Source: Peptococcaceae bacterium BICA1-7 (GTDB lineage: Bacteria > Bacillota > Desulfotomaculia > Desulfotomaculales > Desulfocucumaceae). Taken from it: DNA of 64,000 bases. This document shows positions 25,756 through 33,816 of this stretch, one piece after another (position 1 is the stretch's first letter; every line of letters starts with the position of its first letter). The translations under genes were made by a program, and so were the position numbers. The notes beneath the pieces are model-generated. The model worked only from the letters and a program-made list of their open reading frames with translations. It had not been told where the DNA came from and searched no databases. The stretch spans positions 124,001 to 188,000 of the forward strand of contig JUEB01000001.1 in assembly GCA_000802095.1 (NCBI GenBank), in the 5' to 3' direction.

Positions 25756-27324
25756 TTATCTTGTCTGCCACCGGCTGGTGGCATAAAGCCAGAGGGCTGC
25801 CGCCTTATCCCGGGAATTGTTGAATATTGCGTCAACGAAGCTCCTGACCTGGCTGTGTCCTTCGTCACCGCCGGACCTGGTGGTTTCCCCCAGTCTATTC
25901 GGATTCCCCGGTATGAACTGCGCCCTCTCCCTGGTGCTGTCGCGGTTTCGCCTGAGGTTTTCGGCAGCGTGAACAACAGCATTGGCTATTTTAACATTGG
26001 CCTGGATTTGTTTTGGGTCCAGCGTTCCATTAAAGTGCCGGAATTCAACGGTATTTTTTTGCCCCGGGCCCACGTTCCTGAGATTTAAGCCATAATACCT
26101 TGAGGGGGAGACTTCGGAAATAAGGCTGCTCTGGGGAACTCTGCGGTCCCTAAAAAATCTGTCCACCCCCCTGGGAGCAGGCGCGGAATAATTAAATCCT
26201 CCGCCCTCCCCCCGGTGCCGCCCCTGGCTCTCCCCGCCGGCCGCCATCCGGTATATAACATCCTCAAATCCGGCTGCAATTCTCGCCAGGCGTATCCACC
26301 GCCAGGTGCTCTCATCCAGCGGATCAGCTCCCACATGGACATGGCCGCCGCAGCGCATGTTCACCCGGCCCCCATTCCGCTTTACAATCTCGCAAACCTC
26401 CTCCAACTGCCGCCAGGTCTCCGGTGTATCCCGGAGGATGGGTGATATTACCTCGCCCCCTATATCTCCGTCAGAGACACTCCCGTCCCTTTCAACCGCC
26501 CACATTCCAGGAGTCCTGGCTGCGTGGTACCCGCTGCGCCTGGGGGTGGACACCAGGCCGGCCGCATGCAGGTCCCTGGCCACAGAGTTTATGTCAGCCC
26601 CTACAAATTCTATTTCAATGCCGAAGGTGTTCTCGGAGCCCCCAAGAACATTTTCGTACTCATACTCAATGTTGCTCCCGTCTCTGGCCAGCTCGTAAAG
26701 GGACTCAAAGGCATTTTCATCCCTGGAAAGGTATATGCCGTCATCGTGCTGCCTCTGGTACTCCTCCCACCTTGCCAGCCTCTCCCGGCGATGCTGCTCT
26801 TCAGCAGCATCCAGTTCCTGAAGATTACTGTACTCCTCGTTTTGCATACTGGTTTGTTCAGGGGCGGACACCCCTCCGGCCGGAGTATGGCTGCCGGTAC
26901 TTCCTTCACCCCGCATACCAACAGCCCTGTTGAGAGCCTCCATGTGGCGGCAGGTACCTCTCCTGTATATATAGTCGGGGCAGCTGCACCGGTCTGTACT
27001 TGTTCTGTAGACCCTTCCACTGTTGCTTAATACATCAGCCTCGTCAGCCGATACAAAAGTAACGGTTAACCTATCGGTATCTCCCCGGGTTCTTGACGGG
27101 ACTTCTACCTCAAATGGTCCGGTGACCAGTTGGTTAGCAGCTGCCGCATCCGTATCCGCCGTAGCAGCTATTTGATTCATGCTTTCCAGTATATCGTTAA
27201 TTACTGAAGCATCACCGGAACCACTGCCTCCAGCACCTCCAGTACCACCTATACTTCCGGAACCCCCGGCCACTCTCCCGGGGCCAGCCTGCCCGCCGCC
27301 CCTTCCCGTTCTGCCCTTAGGCAT
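25756..27324 (-). CDS. SWIM zinc-finger plus amidoligase (COOH-NH2 ligase) protein
   Basis: A 522-residue protein with three parts: a glycine-rich low-complexity start (1-40); a SWIM zinc finger CSCPDYIYRRGTCRHMEAL (about 113-131), which usually contacts DNA or protein; and a putative amidoligase domain (about 235-450) with GIEIEFVG, MRCGGHVHVGAD and EFRHFNGTLD, the acid, histidine and arginine motifs of the glutamine-synthetase-like COOH-NH2 ligase family. Such enzymes form amide bonds on peptides, proteins or small metabolites with ATP. It overlaps the DUF4417-like gene by 8 bases and has GAGGTG 7 bases before its ATG. The substrate is unknown. Confidence 0.75.
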   Translation of the reverse strand: MPKGRTGRGGGQAGPGRVAGGSGSIGGTGGAGGSGSGDASVINDILESMNQIAATADTDAAAANQLVTGPFEVEVPSRTRGDTDRLTVTFVSADEADVLSNSGRVYRTSTDRCSCPDYIYRRGTCRHMEALNRAVGMRGEGSTGSHTPAGGVSAPEQTSMQNEEYSNLQELDAAEEQHRRERLARWEEYQRQHDDGIYLSRDENAFESLYELARDGSNIEYEYENVLGGSENTFGIEIEFVGADINSVARDLHAAGLVSTPRRSGYHAARTPGMWAVERDGSVSDGDIGGEVISPILRDTPETWRQLEEVCEIVKRNGGRVNMRCGGHVHVGADPLDESTWRWIRLARIAAGFEDVIYRMAAGGESQGRHRGEGGGFNYSAPAPRGVDRFFRDRRVPQSSLISEVSPSRYYGLNLRNVGPGQKNTVEFRHFNGTLDPKQIQANVKIANAVVHAAENLRRNRDSTRERAQFIPGNPNRLGETTRSGGDEGHSQVRSFVDAIFNNSRDKAAALWLYATSRWQTR

Positions 27325-28372
27325 CCTCTGTCACCTCGCCTTTGATGTCCATATAACACTTGGTAAATTCAGAGACGTTCAATAAAAAAAAGGCATCAAA
27401 ATCAATGCCTTCAACAAATTCCTTTCTCCCGTCTGCCCTGAAGGTTTTTCCCTTCCTGGCCTTCATGAAAGCCTGGCTGTTCATAAAGCTTATATCCCTG
27501 CCGCCACTGCCTATCTCCCGCAGAACAACTCTGGCCTTTTTCGGCGAGCTCACCCCTACAATAATTATCCGGACATCACCGGGTATCCGCTCGGCCAGGT
27601 ACCGTATCCCGGCCAGGTAACCCTTCCAGGACCCCAGTGTGTGCAGCCCGGTGCCAACCGTCTGGGTGGAGGCCGCCACCACCTGGATTGAGTTTTTAGT
27701 TATATAGTCAGCCCACCAGTCAAGGTCTTTTCGCTGATACCATGCCACGTCTGGAATTGCTTTTATTCCGAACTCCAGCATTTCCTCGTATAATCTTATG
27801 CACCGCCGAATGTTGATCAGGTGCTCATACCGGGGAGAGTCTTCATAAACGCTGAAGTTTGGACTGAAAACAATATCGAATTGTTTTAGATACTTATAAG
27901 AGCAAGCTCTGTTTTTCCATAATCCCTCAAGGAACCTATCCTGAACATAAAAATGTATCCCAACCCTCGTTTCCGGAAGAGTGTTTAACCACCGCTTTAT
28001 ATCTCCCACAACCGCCAGTGCGCTCGGCCTCAATCCGGAACCCGTGGAACTGAAGAACCTGGCTCCGTTCACCACCACCCAGGGCAGGGCGCCGGCGTCA
28101 GGCGTTTTTTTGAATCGATCCCCCGCGGCCGGTAAATAAATAGGTAATCCATCTATCCCTGCCGGCACGATGCTCCTCCCCTCTTTAAAGGAACTGCCGG
28201 CCAGGCCAACCTTCATAAATGCTTTTGTCCCGGGACGACGCGGGCAAATGTATCCACACGTACTGCAGTCACAACTGACTTTCCGCAATACAACACCGCA
28301 CCCAGGACAACCGTCACAGTATACACCTAATTCCTGGCATTGGCCACAGTCAAACCTACATGCCGATATCAT
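27317..28372 (-). CDS. DUF4417-like protein with N-terminal cysteine cluster
   Basis: The 351-residue product begins with a dense cysteine region (CRFDCGQCQELGVYCDGCPG, then CDCSTCGYICPRR), probably one or two metal or iron-sulfur sites. The second half has SPNFSVYEDSPRYEHLINIRRCIRLYEEMLEFGIKAIPDVAWY, which matches the DUF4417 pattern, and a barrel-like run VRIIIVGVSSPKKARVVLREIG. The function of DUF4417 is unknown; it is common on phages and mobile elements. The gene overlaps both neighbours (17 bases with the small gene upstream, 8 with the amidoligase gene), so the three products are probably made together. Confidence 0.7.
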   Translation of the reverse strand: MISACRFDCGQCQELGVYCDGCPGCGVVLRKVSCDCSTCGYICPRRPGTKAFMKVGLAGSSFKEGRSIVPAGIDGLPIYLPAAGDRFKKTPDAGALPWVVVNGARFFSSTGSGLRPSALAVVGDIKRWLNTLPETRVGIHFYVQDRFLEGLWKNRACSYKYLKQFDIVFSPNFSVYEDSPRYEHLINIRRCIRLYEEMLEFGIKAIPDVAWYQRKDLDWWADYITKNSIQVVAASTQTVGTGLHTLGSWKGYLAGIRYLAERIPGDVRIIIVGVSSPKKARVVLREIGSGGRDISFMNSQAFMKARKGKTFRADGRKEFVEGIDFDAFFLLNVSEFTKCYMDIKGEVTEDA

Positions 28373-28613
28373 TGGAAAATACTCCGGATCTGTATTTTAA
28401 TGCCCTGTCAGTCAGGTAGATCAAATACTCCTTTTCTTCCTTTTCAATGTTGGAATTCAATACTATGGGCAGTTGGCGTTCCACCAATCGAAGAACATCA
28501 ACAAGTTGGACTACACCTATATGCCGGGCTTTTCTTTGTTTCTCTTGCTTCCCACTTATGGGATTGGCCATAAGTAATGCTGCCAATTCAGATTTGGTCA
28601 TTGATTCTGTCAT
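28356..28613 (-). CDS. Hypothetical 85-residue protein, first gene of amidoligase operon
   Basis: A small, charged, mostly helical protein (MTKSELAALLMANPISGKQEKQRKARHIGVVQLVDVLRLVERQLP, then EKEEKEYLIYLTDRALKYRS). The ATG at 28613 has GGAGG 6 bases upstream, the best start signal of the operon. It overlaps the DUF4417-like gene by 17 bases. No family recognised; the helix pattern could be a small DNA-binding or adaptor protein. Confidence 0.6.
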   Translation of the reverse strand: MTESMTKSELAALLMANPISGKQEKQRKARHIGVVQLVDVLRLVERQLPIVLNSNIEKEEKEYLIYLTDRALKYRSGVFSNDIGM

Positions 28614-28764
28614 GAAGCCCCTCCAAATAATAATTCTTTTAATATCTTAAGTACCCGGTACCGCTAAATTTCTGGTAGTTTCATACATCTTAAAAATGCT
28701 TTCGCACATAAATTTTACAGCTCAATCAAACTGGAATGGTACGCTTATTAATTTATAAACAAGT

Positions 28765-28803
28765 TATGCTATAATAATAGTGAGGGGTTTAAAACCCCTC
28801 ACT
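28765..28803 (+). promoter_or_regulatory. Promoter box with perfect palindrome (operator or hairpin)
   Basis: A TATAAT box (about 28770-28775) is followed at once by a perfect palindrome with 11-bp arms, GTGAGGGGTTT and AAACCCCTCAC around one central A (28780-28802). The gene for the small membrane protein starts 24 bases later. The site may be a repressor operator at the transcription start or a 5' hairpin. Confidence 0.5.
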
Positions 28804-28826
28804 TAATTATATGGAGGACATACAAA

Positions 28827-29195
28827 ATGCATACTATATATTATACAATTGGTTTAATAATATGCCTACCTTATATATTTTATATTACAATTAAGAATAA
28901 TGGTGATTTAATAAAAACTATTGATCATTTAACAACCACCTGGAAGAACACAACAAAAGAAAATATTGACGACAATCAGGACATTCAATACAAAATAAGA
29001 TTTGCATTATTTTTTCTATTTATTGCATTAGCACTGGTGGGAATTAAATATATTAAAGTGTTTTACATTGTCCTAGCGACTATATTCATATTATTTATTA
29101 TATACTACATAATAAACCCCAAAGGCGTAGTAATGCATATTATATTTCAAATTAAACAATTATATCCACTTCAAAACAAAGTTAATAAAAAATAA
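28827..29195 (+). CDS. Hypothetical small membrane protein
   Basis: A 122-residue, AT-rich gene product with an N-terminal membrane segment (YYTIGLIICLPYIFYITI), a polar middle (KTIDHLTTTWKNTTKENIDDNQD), and two close hydrophobic stretches (FALFFLFIALALVGI and YIVLATIFILFIIYYII), ending in a basic cytoplasmic tail. GGAG precedes the ATG by about 11 bases. No family recognised. It is alone and divergent from the amidoligase operon, with a palindrome in its 5' region. Confidence 0.65.
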   Translation: MHTIYYTIGLIICLPYIFYITIKNNGDLIKTIDHLTTTWKNTTKENIDDNQDIQYKIRFALFFLFIALALVGIKYIKVFYIVLATIFILFIIYYIINPKGVVMHIIFQIKQLYPLQNKVNKK

Positions 29196-29248
29196 TGGTT
29201 ATTTACTGTTCTTTTCATAAATATGGTTCATATATATCATATCATTCA

Positions 29249-29341
29249 TCACCCTCTTAAAAAATCAACACTGTAAAACGGGTTAAACAATATGTTTAAT
29301 TCATTATCTGATAATCTTATTCCGCTCTTATCAATCCACAT
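29249..29341 (-). pseudogene. Truncated relative of the 31.7-kb gene
   Basis: A 30-codon frame with GAGGAGGT about 7 bases before its ATG at 29341 encodes LNILFNPFYSVDFLRG at its end. The same LFNPFYSxDF motif opens the 157-residue protein at 31703-32176 (RLFNPFYSIDFIYSHG), but here a stop follows. It looks like the 5' stub of a second copy. Confidence 0.5.
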
Positions 29342-29387
29342 CTAATTTGACCTCCTCATATCGCATGATCAGCAAAATGCTGTAGCC

Positions 29388-30227
29388 CTAACCTTTAAGT
29401 CTAGCAAGCATCCGCTGAGCTTCTAAAACAAACTCCTCCATTTCCCTTATCACCGACTGGCGCTCTGCAAGCCCCATCTTTCTGTACTCCTTCTGAAAGG
29501 AGTCAAACCCTTTTTTCCACCGCCCGGCTAATTTAGTCAGTGTAGACTGGGCTGGGAGATTGGCCAGGTACCGGCTGGCCCACTCGGTGGCCTGCTGCCC
29601 GGTCAGATTCTCGCCGGAGATTTTATTGAACAGCTCCTTTTGCCCCTGGGGGTGGTTTTTGAGGGACATCAGCGCCCGGGCGTGCATCTCGTTGAAGTCT
29701 TCCCTGCCGCAGAATATCTCCAGCATGTCCCCAGGCAGCTTGAGGATGTTCAGCAGCTGGTGGACCCGGACCTTTGAGAAGCCCAGGAGCTTCCCGGCCT
29801 CCTCCATGGTCATCTTTTTCCCCGTCTTTTGAGACTCCTCCATGATGTCCTTTATGGCCATGGCGGTCTCCAGGGGGGTGAGCCCTTCCCTCTGGACATT
29901 CTCCACCAGCGACTGCACCTTGACCTGTATGACCGATAGGTTTTCTTCCTTTATAACAGCCGGTATTGTTTTGTTGCCCAGCAGCCTGGAGGCCCTCCAC
30001 CTGCGTTCCCCCGCGATCAGCTCGAAGGTCCCCCCGGGGACCGGCCTCACTATGACCGGCTCTATCACCCCGTGCTCTCTAATGGAGTCGGCAAGCTCCT
30101 GTATTTTCTTGTCGTTGAATACCCACCTGGGCTGCTTTGACCGGGGCTTTATCAGGTCCAGGTCTATATCCATATGACCGGTTTTTTTGGTCAGATGGTC
30201 AAGCAGCATTTCCTCCCGGCTACCCAA
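29388..30227 (-). CDS. parB: ParB/Spo0J-family partition protein
   Basis: The 279-residue protein has the ParB N-terminal CTPase domain (IKPRSKQPRWVFNDKKIQELADSIREHG, VIVRPVPGGTFELIAGERRWRASRL with the GERRxRA box), the helix-turn-helix KLLGFSKVRVHQLLNILKLP, and a C-terminal helical tail. It binds a parS-like site near the locus and works with ParA to segregate the replicon or element; no parS was recognised by eye. The frame overlaps parA by 8 bases and the TTG at 30227 has AGGT 8 bases upstream; the internal ATG at 30209 is the alternative. Its sequence is distinct from chromosomal Spo0J types in length and C-terminus, consistent with an element-borne copy. Confidence 0.88.
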   Translation of the reverse strand: MGSREEMLLDHLTKKTGHMDIDLDLIKPRSKQPRWVFNDKKIQELADSIREHGVIEPVIVRPVPGGTFELIAGERRWRASRLLGNKTIPAVIKEENLSVIQVKVQSLVENVQREGLTPLETAMAIKDIMEESQKTGKKMTMEEAGKLLGFSKVRVHQLLNILKLPGDMLEIFCGREDFNEMHARALMSLKNHPQGQKELFNKISGENLTGQQATEWASRYLANLPAQSTLTKLAGRWKKGFDSFQKEYRKMGLAERQSVIREMEEFVLEAQRMLARLKG

Positions 30228-31002
30228 CGGACTTACCTGCCTTTATCCACTCGGCCATCTCCAGCGCAAAGCTGCGGTACTGCTTTGCTCCGACGCCATG
30301 CTTGTCAAAGAGCACCACCGGCTTCCCGGCCTCCTGGGACTCAATAACTGACGAGTTAACATGTATCTGGCTTTTGAATACCTTGTCCCCCAGCTGCTCC
30401 CGGAGTCTGTTCACCTTTTCCTCATCCCTGCGCCGGTAGTCCACCATGGTGGGCAGCACCATCCAGTCTTTTAGATCCGGATTAAGCCTTTTCTGCACCA
30501 GGTCAAAAAAGGTTATTATCCGGTCCAGGCCCTTCCTGGCAAACCGGAAAACCTGCACCGGTATAATCACATAATCTGCGGCGGCAAGGGAATTGATCAC
30601 TATCACCCCCAGGCTGGGGGGGTTGTCCAGTATAATATAGTCGTACTTGTCCAGCGATCCAGCCAGGGCATGCCTCAACTGCTGCTCCCGGCCGATCAGC
30701 CCCATCAGCTCCGACTCGGCGGCGCTAAGATCTATGGTGGCGGGCACAAAATACAGGTTTTCAATAGCCGACTCCCTGACCACCTCCTCCAGCCTGGCCC
30801 TCCCCATCAGCAGCTCATATGTCCCGGCAGCCTCCTCCTCCACAAAGCCCATGGCCTCGGTAAGATTCCCCTGGTGGTCCTTGTCTATCAACAGCACCCT
30901 GGCCCCTGAAGCCGCCAGGCAGGCCCCGGTCTCTATTGCAGTGGTAGTCTTGGCGCAGCCGCCCTTCTGGTTGCATATAGCGATTATCAATGCTTTACTC
31001 AT
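30220..31002 (-). CDS. parA: ParA/Soj-family ATPase
   Basis: The 260-residue ATPase has the deviant Walker A loop KGGCAKTT, Walker A' LLIDKDHQGN, and Walker B YIILDNPP. ParA proteins use ATP-driven DNA binding to position ParB-bound DNA. The third Walker A position is cysteine where glycine or valine is more usual. GGAGGTAGATT precedes the ATG. parA and parB are one operon. Together they suggest that the island was, or can be, an autonomous plasmid or circular intermediate, though no replication initiator was identified. Confidence 0.92.
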   Translation of the reverse strand: MSKALIIAICNQKGGCAKTTTAIETGACLAASGARVLLIDKDHQGNLTEAMGFVEEEAAGTYELLMGRARLEEVVRESAIENLYFVPATIDLSAAESELMGLIGREQQLRHALAGSLDKYDYIILDNPPSLGVIVINSLAAADYVIIPVQVFRFARKGLDRIITFFDLVQKRLNPDLKDWMVLPTMVDYRRRDEEKVNRLREQLGDKVFKSQIHVNSSVIESQEAGKPVVLFDKHGVGAKQYRSFALEMAEWIKAGKSVG

Positions 31003-31028
31003 AATCTACCTCCATTCATTTTGGGTAA

Positions 31029-31056
31029 TAAAAAAAGAGCTCATTATATGCTCTCT
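31029..31056 (-). promoter_or_regulatory. Terminator-like hairpin in the parA leader
   Basis: On the minus strand AGAGC-(9 bases)-GCTCT is followed by TTTTTT, about 25 bases before the parA ribosome site. It could end an upstream transcript or attenuate parAB. Confidence 0.5.
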
Positions 31057-31210
31057 TAATGATACGCAACAAAATTATTTTACAACTAACGCACCCCGTT
31101 AGCTTAATAACTTCAACAAAAAAGCACTCCACCATAATGCTGATAACATTTATCAGGTAAAAAGGAATATCCTGTTTGTTTTTGTAAATAATAAAAGTCG
31201 GAGGTGCGAC

Positions 31211-31540
31211 ATGGATAACAAGAAAGAAAGAAGAAAAATTAGCATTGATGAAAATGGCGATTATATTGTTCCAAAAGAAAGAATGGAAGAATTGTTAAAA
31301 AATATTGATGAACTTGCAGAAAAAACTGGAGAAGCTGGTTTATCAGGAAAAAAGAATTTCTGTTGTTATACTACTGAGCCTTATGCACCAACGTCGATAT
31401 TAGACTATCATAACTATAGGGAACATGCAGAATGGATTGCTGAAATGAAATGTGAAGCAAAATTCGGCATAAATAGTAGCGTCAAAAAAGGGCATTGTGA
31501 TGATGTTTTATGCCACGACCATACAAGATTATGCGATTGA
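31211..31540 (+). CDS. Hypothetical 109-residue protein
   Basis: GGAGGTGCGAC precedes the ATG, a strong start. The N-terminal half is charged and helical (KERMEELLKNIDELAEKTGEAG); the C-terminal half has several cysteines and histidines (NFCCYTTEPYAPTS, MKCEAKFGIN, KKGHCDDVLCHDHTRLCD) that could bind a metal. Family not recognised. It is divergent from parAB and followed by a strong hairpin. Confidence 0.6.
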   Translation: MDNKKERRKISIDENGDYIVPKERMEELLKNIDELAEKTGEAGLSGKKNFCCYTTEPYAPTSILDYHNYREHAEWIAEMKCEAKFGINSSVKKGHCDDVLCHDHTRLCD

Positions 31541-31600
31541 CCCAAAAAGCAACCTTTGATTATTTATCTTTAGGTTGAATGAGGCAAACGCATGAAGATA

Positions 31601-31645
31601 AAAGGGTCATACATATTGGATATGTCTAGTATGTATGACCCTTAT
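31601..31645. terminator. Bidirectional terminator hairpin
   Basis: AAGGGTCATACATA at 31602-31615 is mirrored by TATGTATGACCCTT at 31629-31642, followed by ATTTTG. It lies between the convergent genes at 31211 and 31703. Confidence 0.65.
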
Positions 31646-31702
31646 TTTGTTTCTTGTTGAGCTAAACTACCCGTTAGTTTAAGAAGTTACACAGTATTAC
31701 CA

Positions 31703-32176
31703 TTACATACCGTTAAACACTTTTGCTAGAGCAGGAATTTTCCCGGACAAACCCCAGCGATACGCCTGGGCCACCAGGGAAACTAACTGTAGCGTTGATC
31801 CCATGCTGAAGCCTTCTGATGTAATGTCTACCTTCGGGACTTTATTGCCTTCTTCATCTTCCCAACCACCCCAGCTGCGCCCACCCCAAAGTCCAAAGGA
31901 CCAATATATTGCTGTGCGGTGGCCATGACCAAAATCTGTAGAAAGAATGCCGTCCCAATTAATCTCACGATTAACGGAATTAATATGGGGAGCCGCCTTA
32001 CTCCGCAATTCAATGTCTGCCGTCAGCATATAGACAGTGGAGGCCCACTCTTTATCATCACGGCGCTTTACAGGGGTAAACACCTCATAAGCCTTGAGGT
32101 GGTCTTGGTCAAGGAATATAAGCCCGTGGCTGTAGATAAAATCTATGCTATAAAAAGGGTTAAATAATCGGTCCAT
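31703..32176 (-). CDS. Hypothetical protein, possibly DUF6075-like
   Basis: The 157-residue product opens with RLFNPFYSIDFIYSHGLIFLDQDHLKAYEVF, then EWASTVYMLTADIELRSKAAPHI, a tryptophan/glycine-rich middle (FGHGHRTAIYWSFGLWGGRSWGGWEDEEG) and a C-terminal helix. The LTADIEL and final AQAYRWGLSGK pattern recalls DUF6075 proteins, with low certainty. It follows the acidic protein gene at 32180 by 3 bases, so the two form an operon. A truncated relative is at 29249-29341. Confidence 0.55.
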   Translation of the reverse strand: MDRLFNPFYSIDFIYSHGLIFLDQDHLKAYEVFTPVKRRDDKEWASTVYMLTADIELRSKAAPHINSVNREINWDGILSTDFGHGHRTAIYWSFGLWGGRSWGGWEDEEGNKVPKVDITSEGFSMGSTLQLVSLVAQAYRWGLSGKIPALAKVFNGM

Positions 32177-32179
32177 TTT

Positions 32180-32497
32180 TTAATAATCCTCGCAGGCAAA
32201 ATAACTGGGCACTTCGGATTCATCCTCCAAAAACTCCCTAATCGTTTTCCTCTCTTTTGTTCCATCATCATTATGGAGGGTAAACTCCCTGTCCATTTCT
32301 TCCTCTTTCACGTAATAATCCATAAAATCCTCAAAACTGTTGCCTGGATTTTCTCTCAAGTATCGCTTGTAATCTTCATCTACACTGTTTTCACCCACAT
32401 ATTCCCTATAAAACTCAAAAGCCTGCTCTCTGCTCTCAGCCACAACCCACTCGGAAACGCCGTTCTCATTAATACGGAACATTTTTTTATTAGGCAT
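32180..32497 (-). CDS. Hypothetical acidic protein
   Basis: The 105-residue product starting MPNKKMFRINENGVSEWVVAESREQAFEFYREYVGE is highly acidic (many E and D), with a tail YVKEEEMDREFTLHNDDGTKERKTIREFLEDESEVPSYFACEDY. It might be an antitoxin or immunity-type partner of the next gene, but no family is recognised. The start at 32497 is chosen because AAGGATGG precedes it; the longer frame to 32551 has no ribosome site. A T-rich hairpin, AAAGTCC/GGGACTTT, lies upstream at 32598-32624. Confidence 0.55.
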   Translation of the reverse strand: MPNKKMFRINENGVSEWVVAESREQAFEFYREYVGENSVDEDYKRYLRENPGNSFEDFMDYYVKEEEMDREFTLHNDDGTKERKTIREFLEDESEVPSYFACEDY

Positions 32498-32597
32498 TAA
32501 TGACCATCCTTTCTTAGTGTATTTTTTACATTCTCCATTATTATTGGCCAAGTGGAATATTTGATGACGTAGTTGTTACAGTAAAACACTGTTATAA

Positions 32598-32626
32598 TAA
32601 AAAAAAGTCCCTATAGGACTTTCTAC
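32598..32626 (-). terminator. Terminator hairpin
   Basis: Minus-strand AAAGTCC-TATA-GGGACTTT followed by a T run. It lies upstream of the acidic protein gene, where no minus-strand gene precedes it, so it may act as a leader or belong to a lost gene. Confidence 0.5.
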
Positions 32627-32751
32627 CGAAACAGTAATCATATTTTCAAGATAATATTTGGCTTATCCATAGCAGAACTTATTTATAGTAGGTGCTTACC
32701 TGAAGTAATAGAATAGACAGTAATCCAACCACAAGGAGAAGAGAAATACTT

Positions 32752-33306
32752 ATGGTAGTCATTCCATCTTCTGAAGAGCAGCGTGAGACTAAGTTTAACT
32801 CATTTCCATTCCCTTTAAAATTATTTGTCATCTCTATGGCTTTGTCCTCTTCAATCTCTGGGATATACGATATCTTTACCAAATATGGACAATTACCTTC
32901 ATTTCTTTTTTTATTTTCTTTACTAGCCATCCTTAAAATAACCACCATTCTTCATGAAAATATTCATAAAAAAACATATAATCTATGCACCGGAAACAGC
33001 GGGAAAATTTATTATAGTTGGACAAAGCACTCATATTTTATGCCTGATAAAGATTGTCCGGCATCCTTATACAAGATAGATTTATTATCGCCATTAGCCC
33101 TAACCTTTTTGCATGGGGTGCTTGCGTGTTTACTAATTTATCTATTTCCGTCTGTCTTTGTAAGGGATTTAATGCTTTGCTCATTGGCACTAAATTTTTT
33201 GGGCTCGATGAGTGATTTATATGCCTTTTACAAACTTAAAGGATTTGATAACTCCTGGATGGTCACATATAATATTGAGCATATCATTATATACAAGAAG
33301 GCTTAA
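32752..33306 (+). CDS. DUF3267-like membrane protein with HExxH motif
   Basis: The 184-residue product has about four hydrophobic segments (LFVISMALSSSISGIYDIF, LPSFLFLFSLLAILKITTI, LLSPLALTFLHGVLACLLIYLF, LMLCSLALNFLGS) and a HENIH motif after the second, as in DUF3267 putative membrane zinc metalloproteases. GSMSDLYAFYKLKG near the end matches the conserved aspartate region of that family. The ribosome site is weak (AAGGAG about 14 bases before the ATG), so the real start may be slightly different. It converges on the duplicated fragment at 33467 across a strong hairpin. Confidence 0.6.
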   Translation: MVVIPSSEEQRETKFNSFPFPLKLFVISMALSSSISGIYDIFTKYGQLPSFLFLFSLLAILKITTILHENIHKKTYNLCTGNSGKIYYSWTKHSYFMPDKDCPASLYKIDLLSPLALTFLHGVLACLLIYLFPSVFVRDLMLCSLALNFLGSMSDLYAFYKLKGFDNSWMVTYNIEHIIIYKKA

Positions 33307-33427
33307 TTACAGTCTTTCATGAAATCAAATTAAATACTATCTGGTCAAAGTAATAAATGTATCCAACATTACTCTCATTTAATTATGATGACTTTTTACC
33401 CACCATCGGAGACTTTATCCTTCAATA

Positions 33428-33457
33428 GATAAGCCCGCTATAAAAGGCGGGCTTATC
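33428..33457. terminator. Bidirectional terminator hairpin
   Basis: GATAAGCCCGC and GCGGGCTTATC form an 11-bp stem between the convergent ends of the DUF3267-like gene and the duplicated fragment. Confidence 0.65.
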
Positions 33458-33466
33458 TGCTTTGCT

Positions 33467-33784
33467 TTACCGTAAAACCCCCGAGCGGATTTCAGTGTCC
33501 AGGTCAAAGACCTCATTTTCCACAGTAATCGTTATCCTGTCCCTGTTGTCCGGAGGGTAAATGTCCTCCGCCCCTTCCGGCCAGGCCTCTGCGTCGATGT
33601 GGTACGTCCCCGGCCTGGCCGGGTACCCGTATTCAACCTTCCCGCTTTCACCGGGGCCCAGCTTTAAGTCTATGGGGAAGCCGTCCTTGATGGACCCGGT
33701 AACGTCAATCATCCATCCTTTCTTTTTTAAAGCACTTTTTTTGCACTTTTGACCGGCTTTACTGTACAATATCAATATCGCCAT
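33467..33784 (-). pseudogene. Duplicated 3' fragment of the beta-propeller protein gene
   Basis: The last 80 codons (DVTGSIKDGFPIDLKLGPGE to VENEVFDLDTEIRSGVLR) are almost identical to the end of the protein encoded at 34635-36812; only a few residues differ (for example SYP/GYP, YNI/YHI). Upstream of the shared part the frame is unrelated junk (AGQKCKKSALKKKGW) with no ribosome site or signal peptide. It is a partial duplication, about 240 bp, in the same orientation as the parent copy. Confidence 0.75.
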
Positions 33785-33816
33785 GGCTCTAATATTTTAA
33801 TAAAGAGGTGCTGAAG

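Noticed and set aside
32679-32948. Minus-strand 89-codon frame
   Set aside because: It is opposite the DUF3267-like gene, has no clear ribosome site, and the plus strand carries the family motifs.
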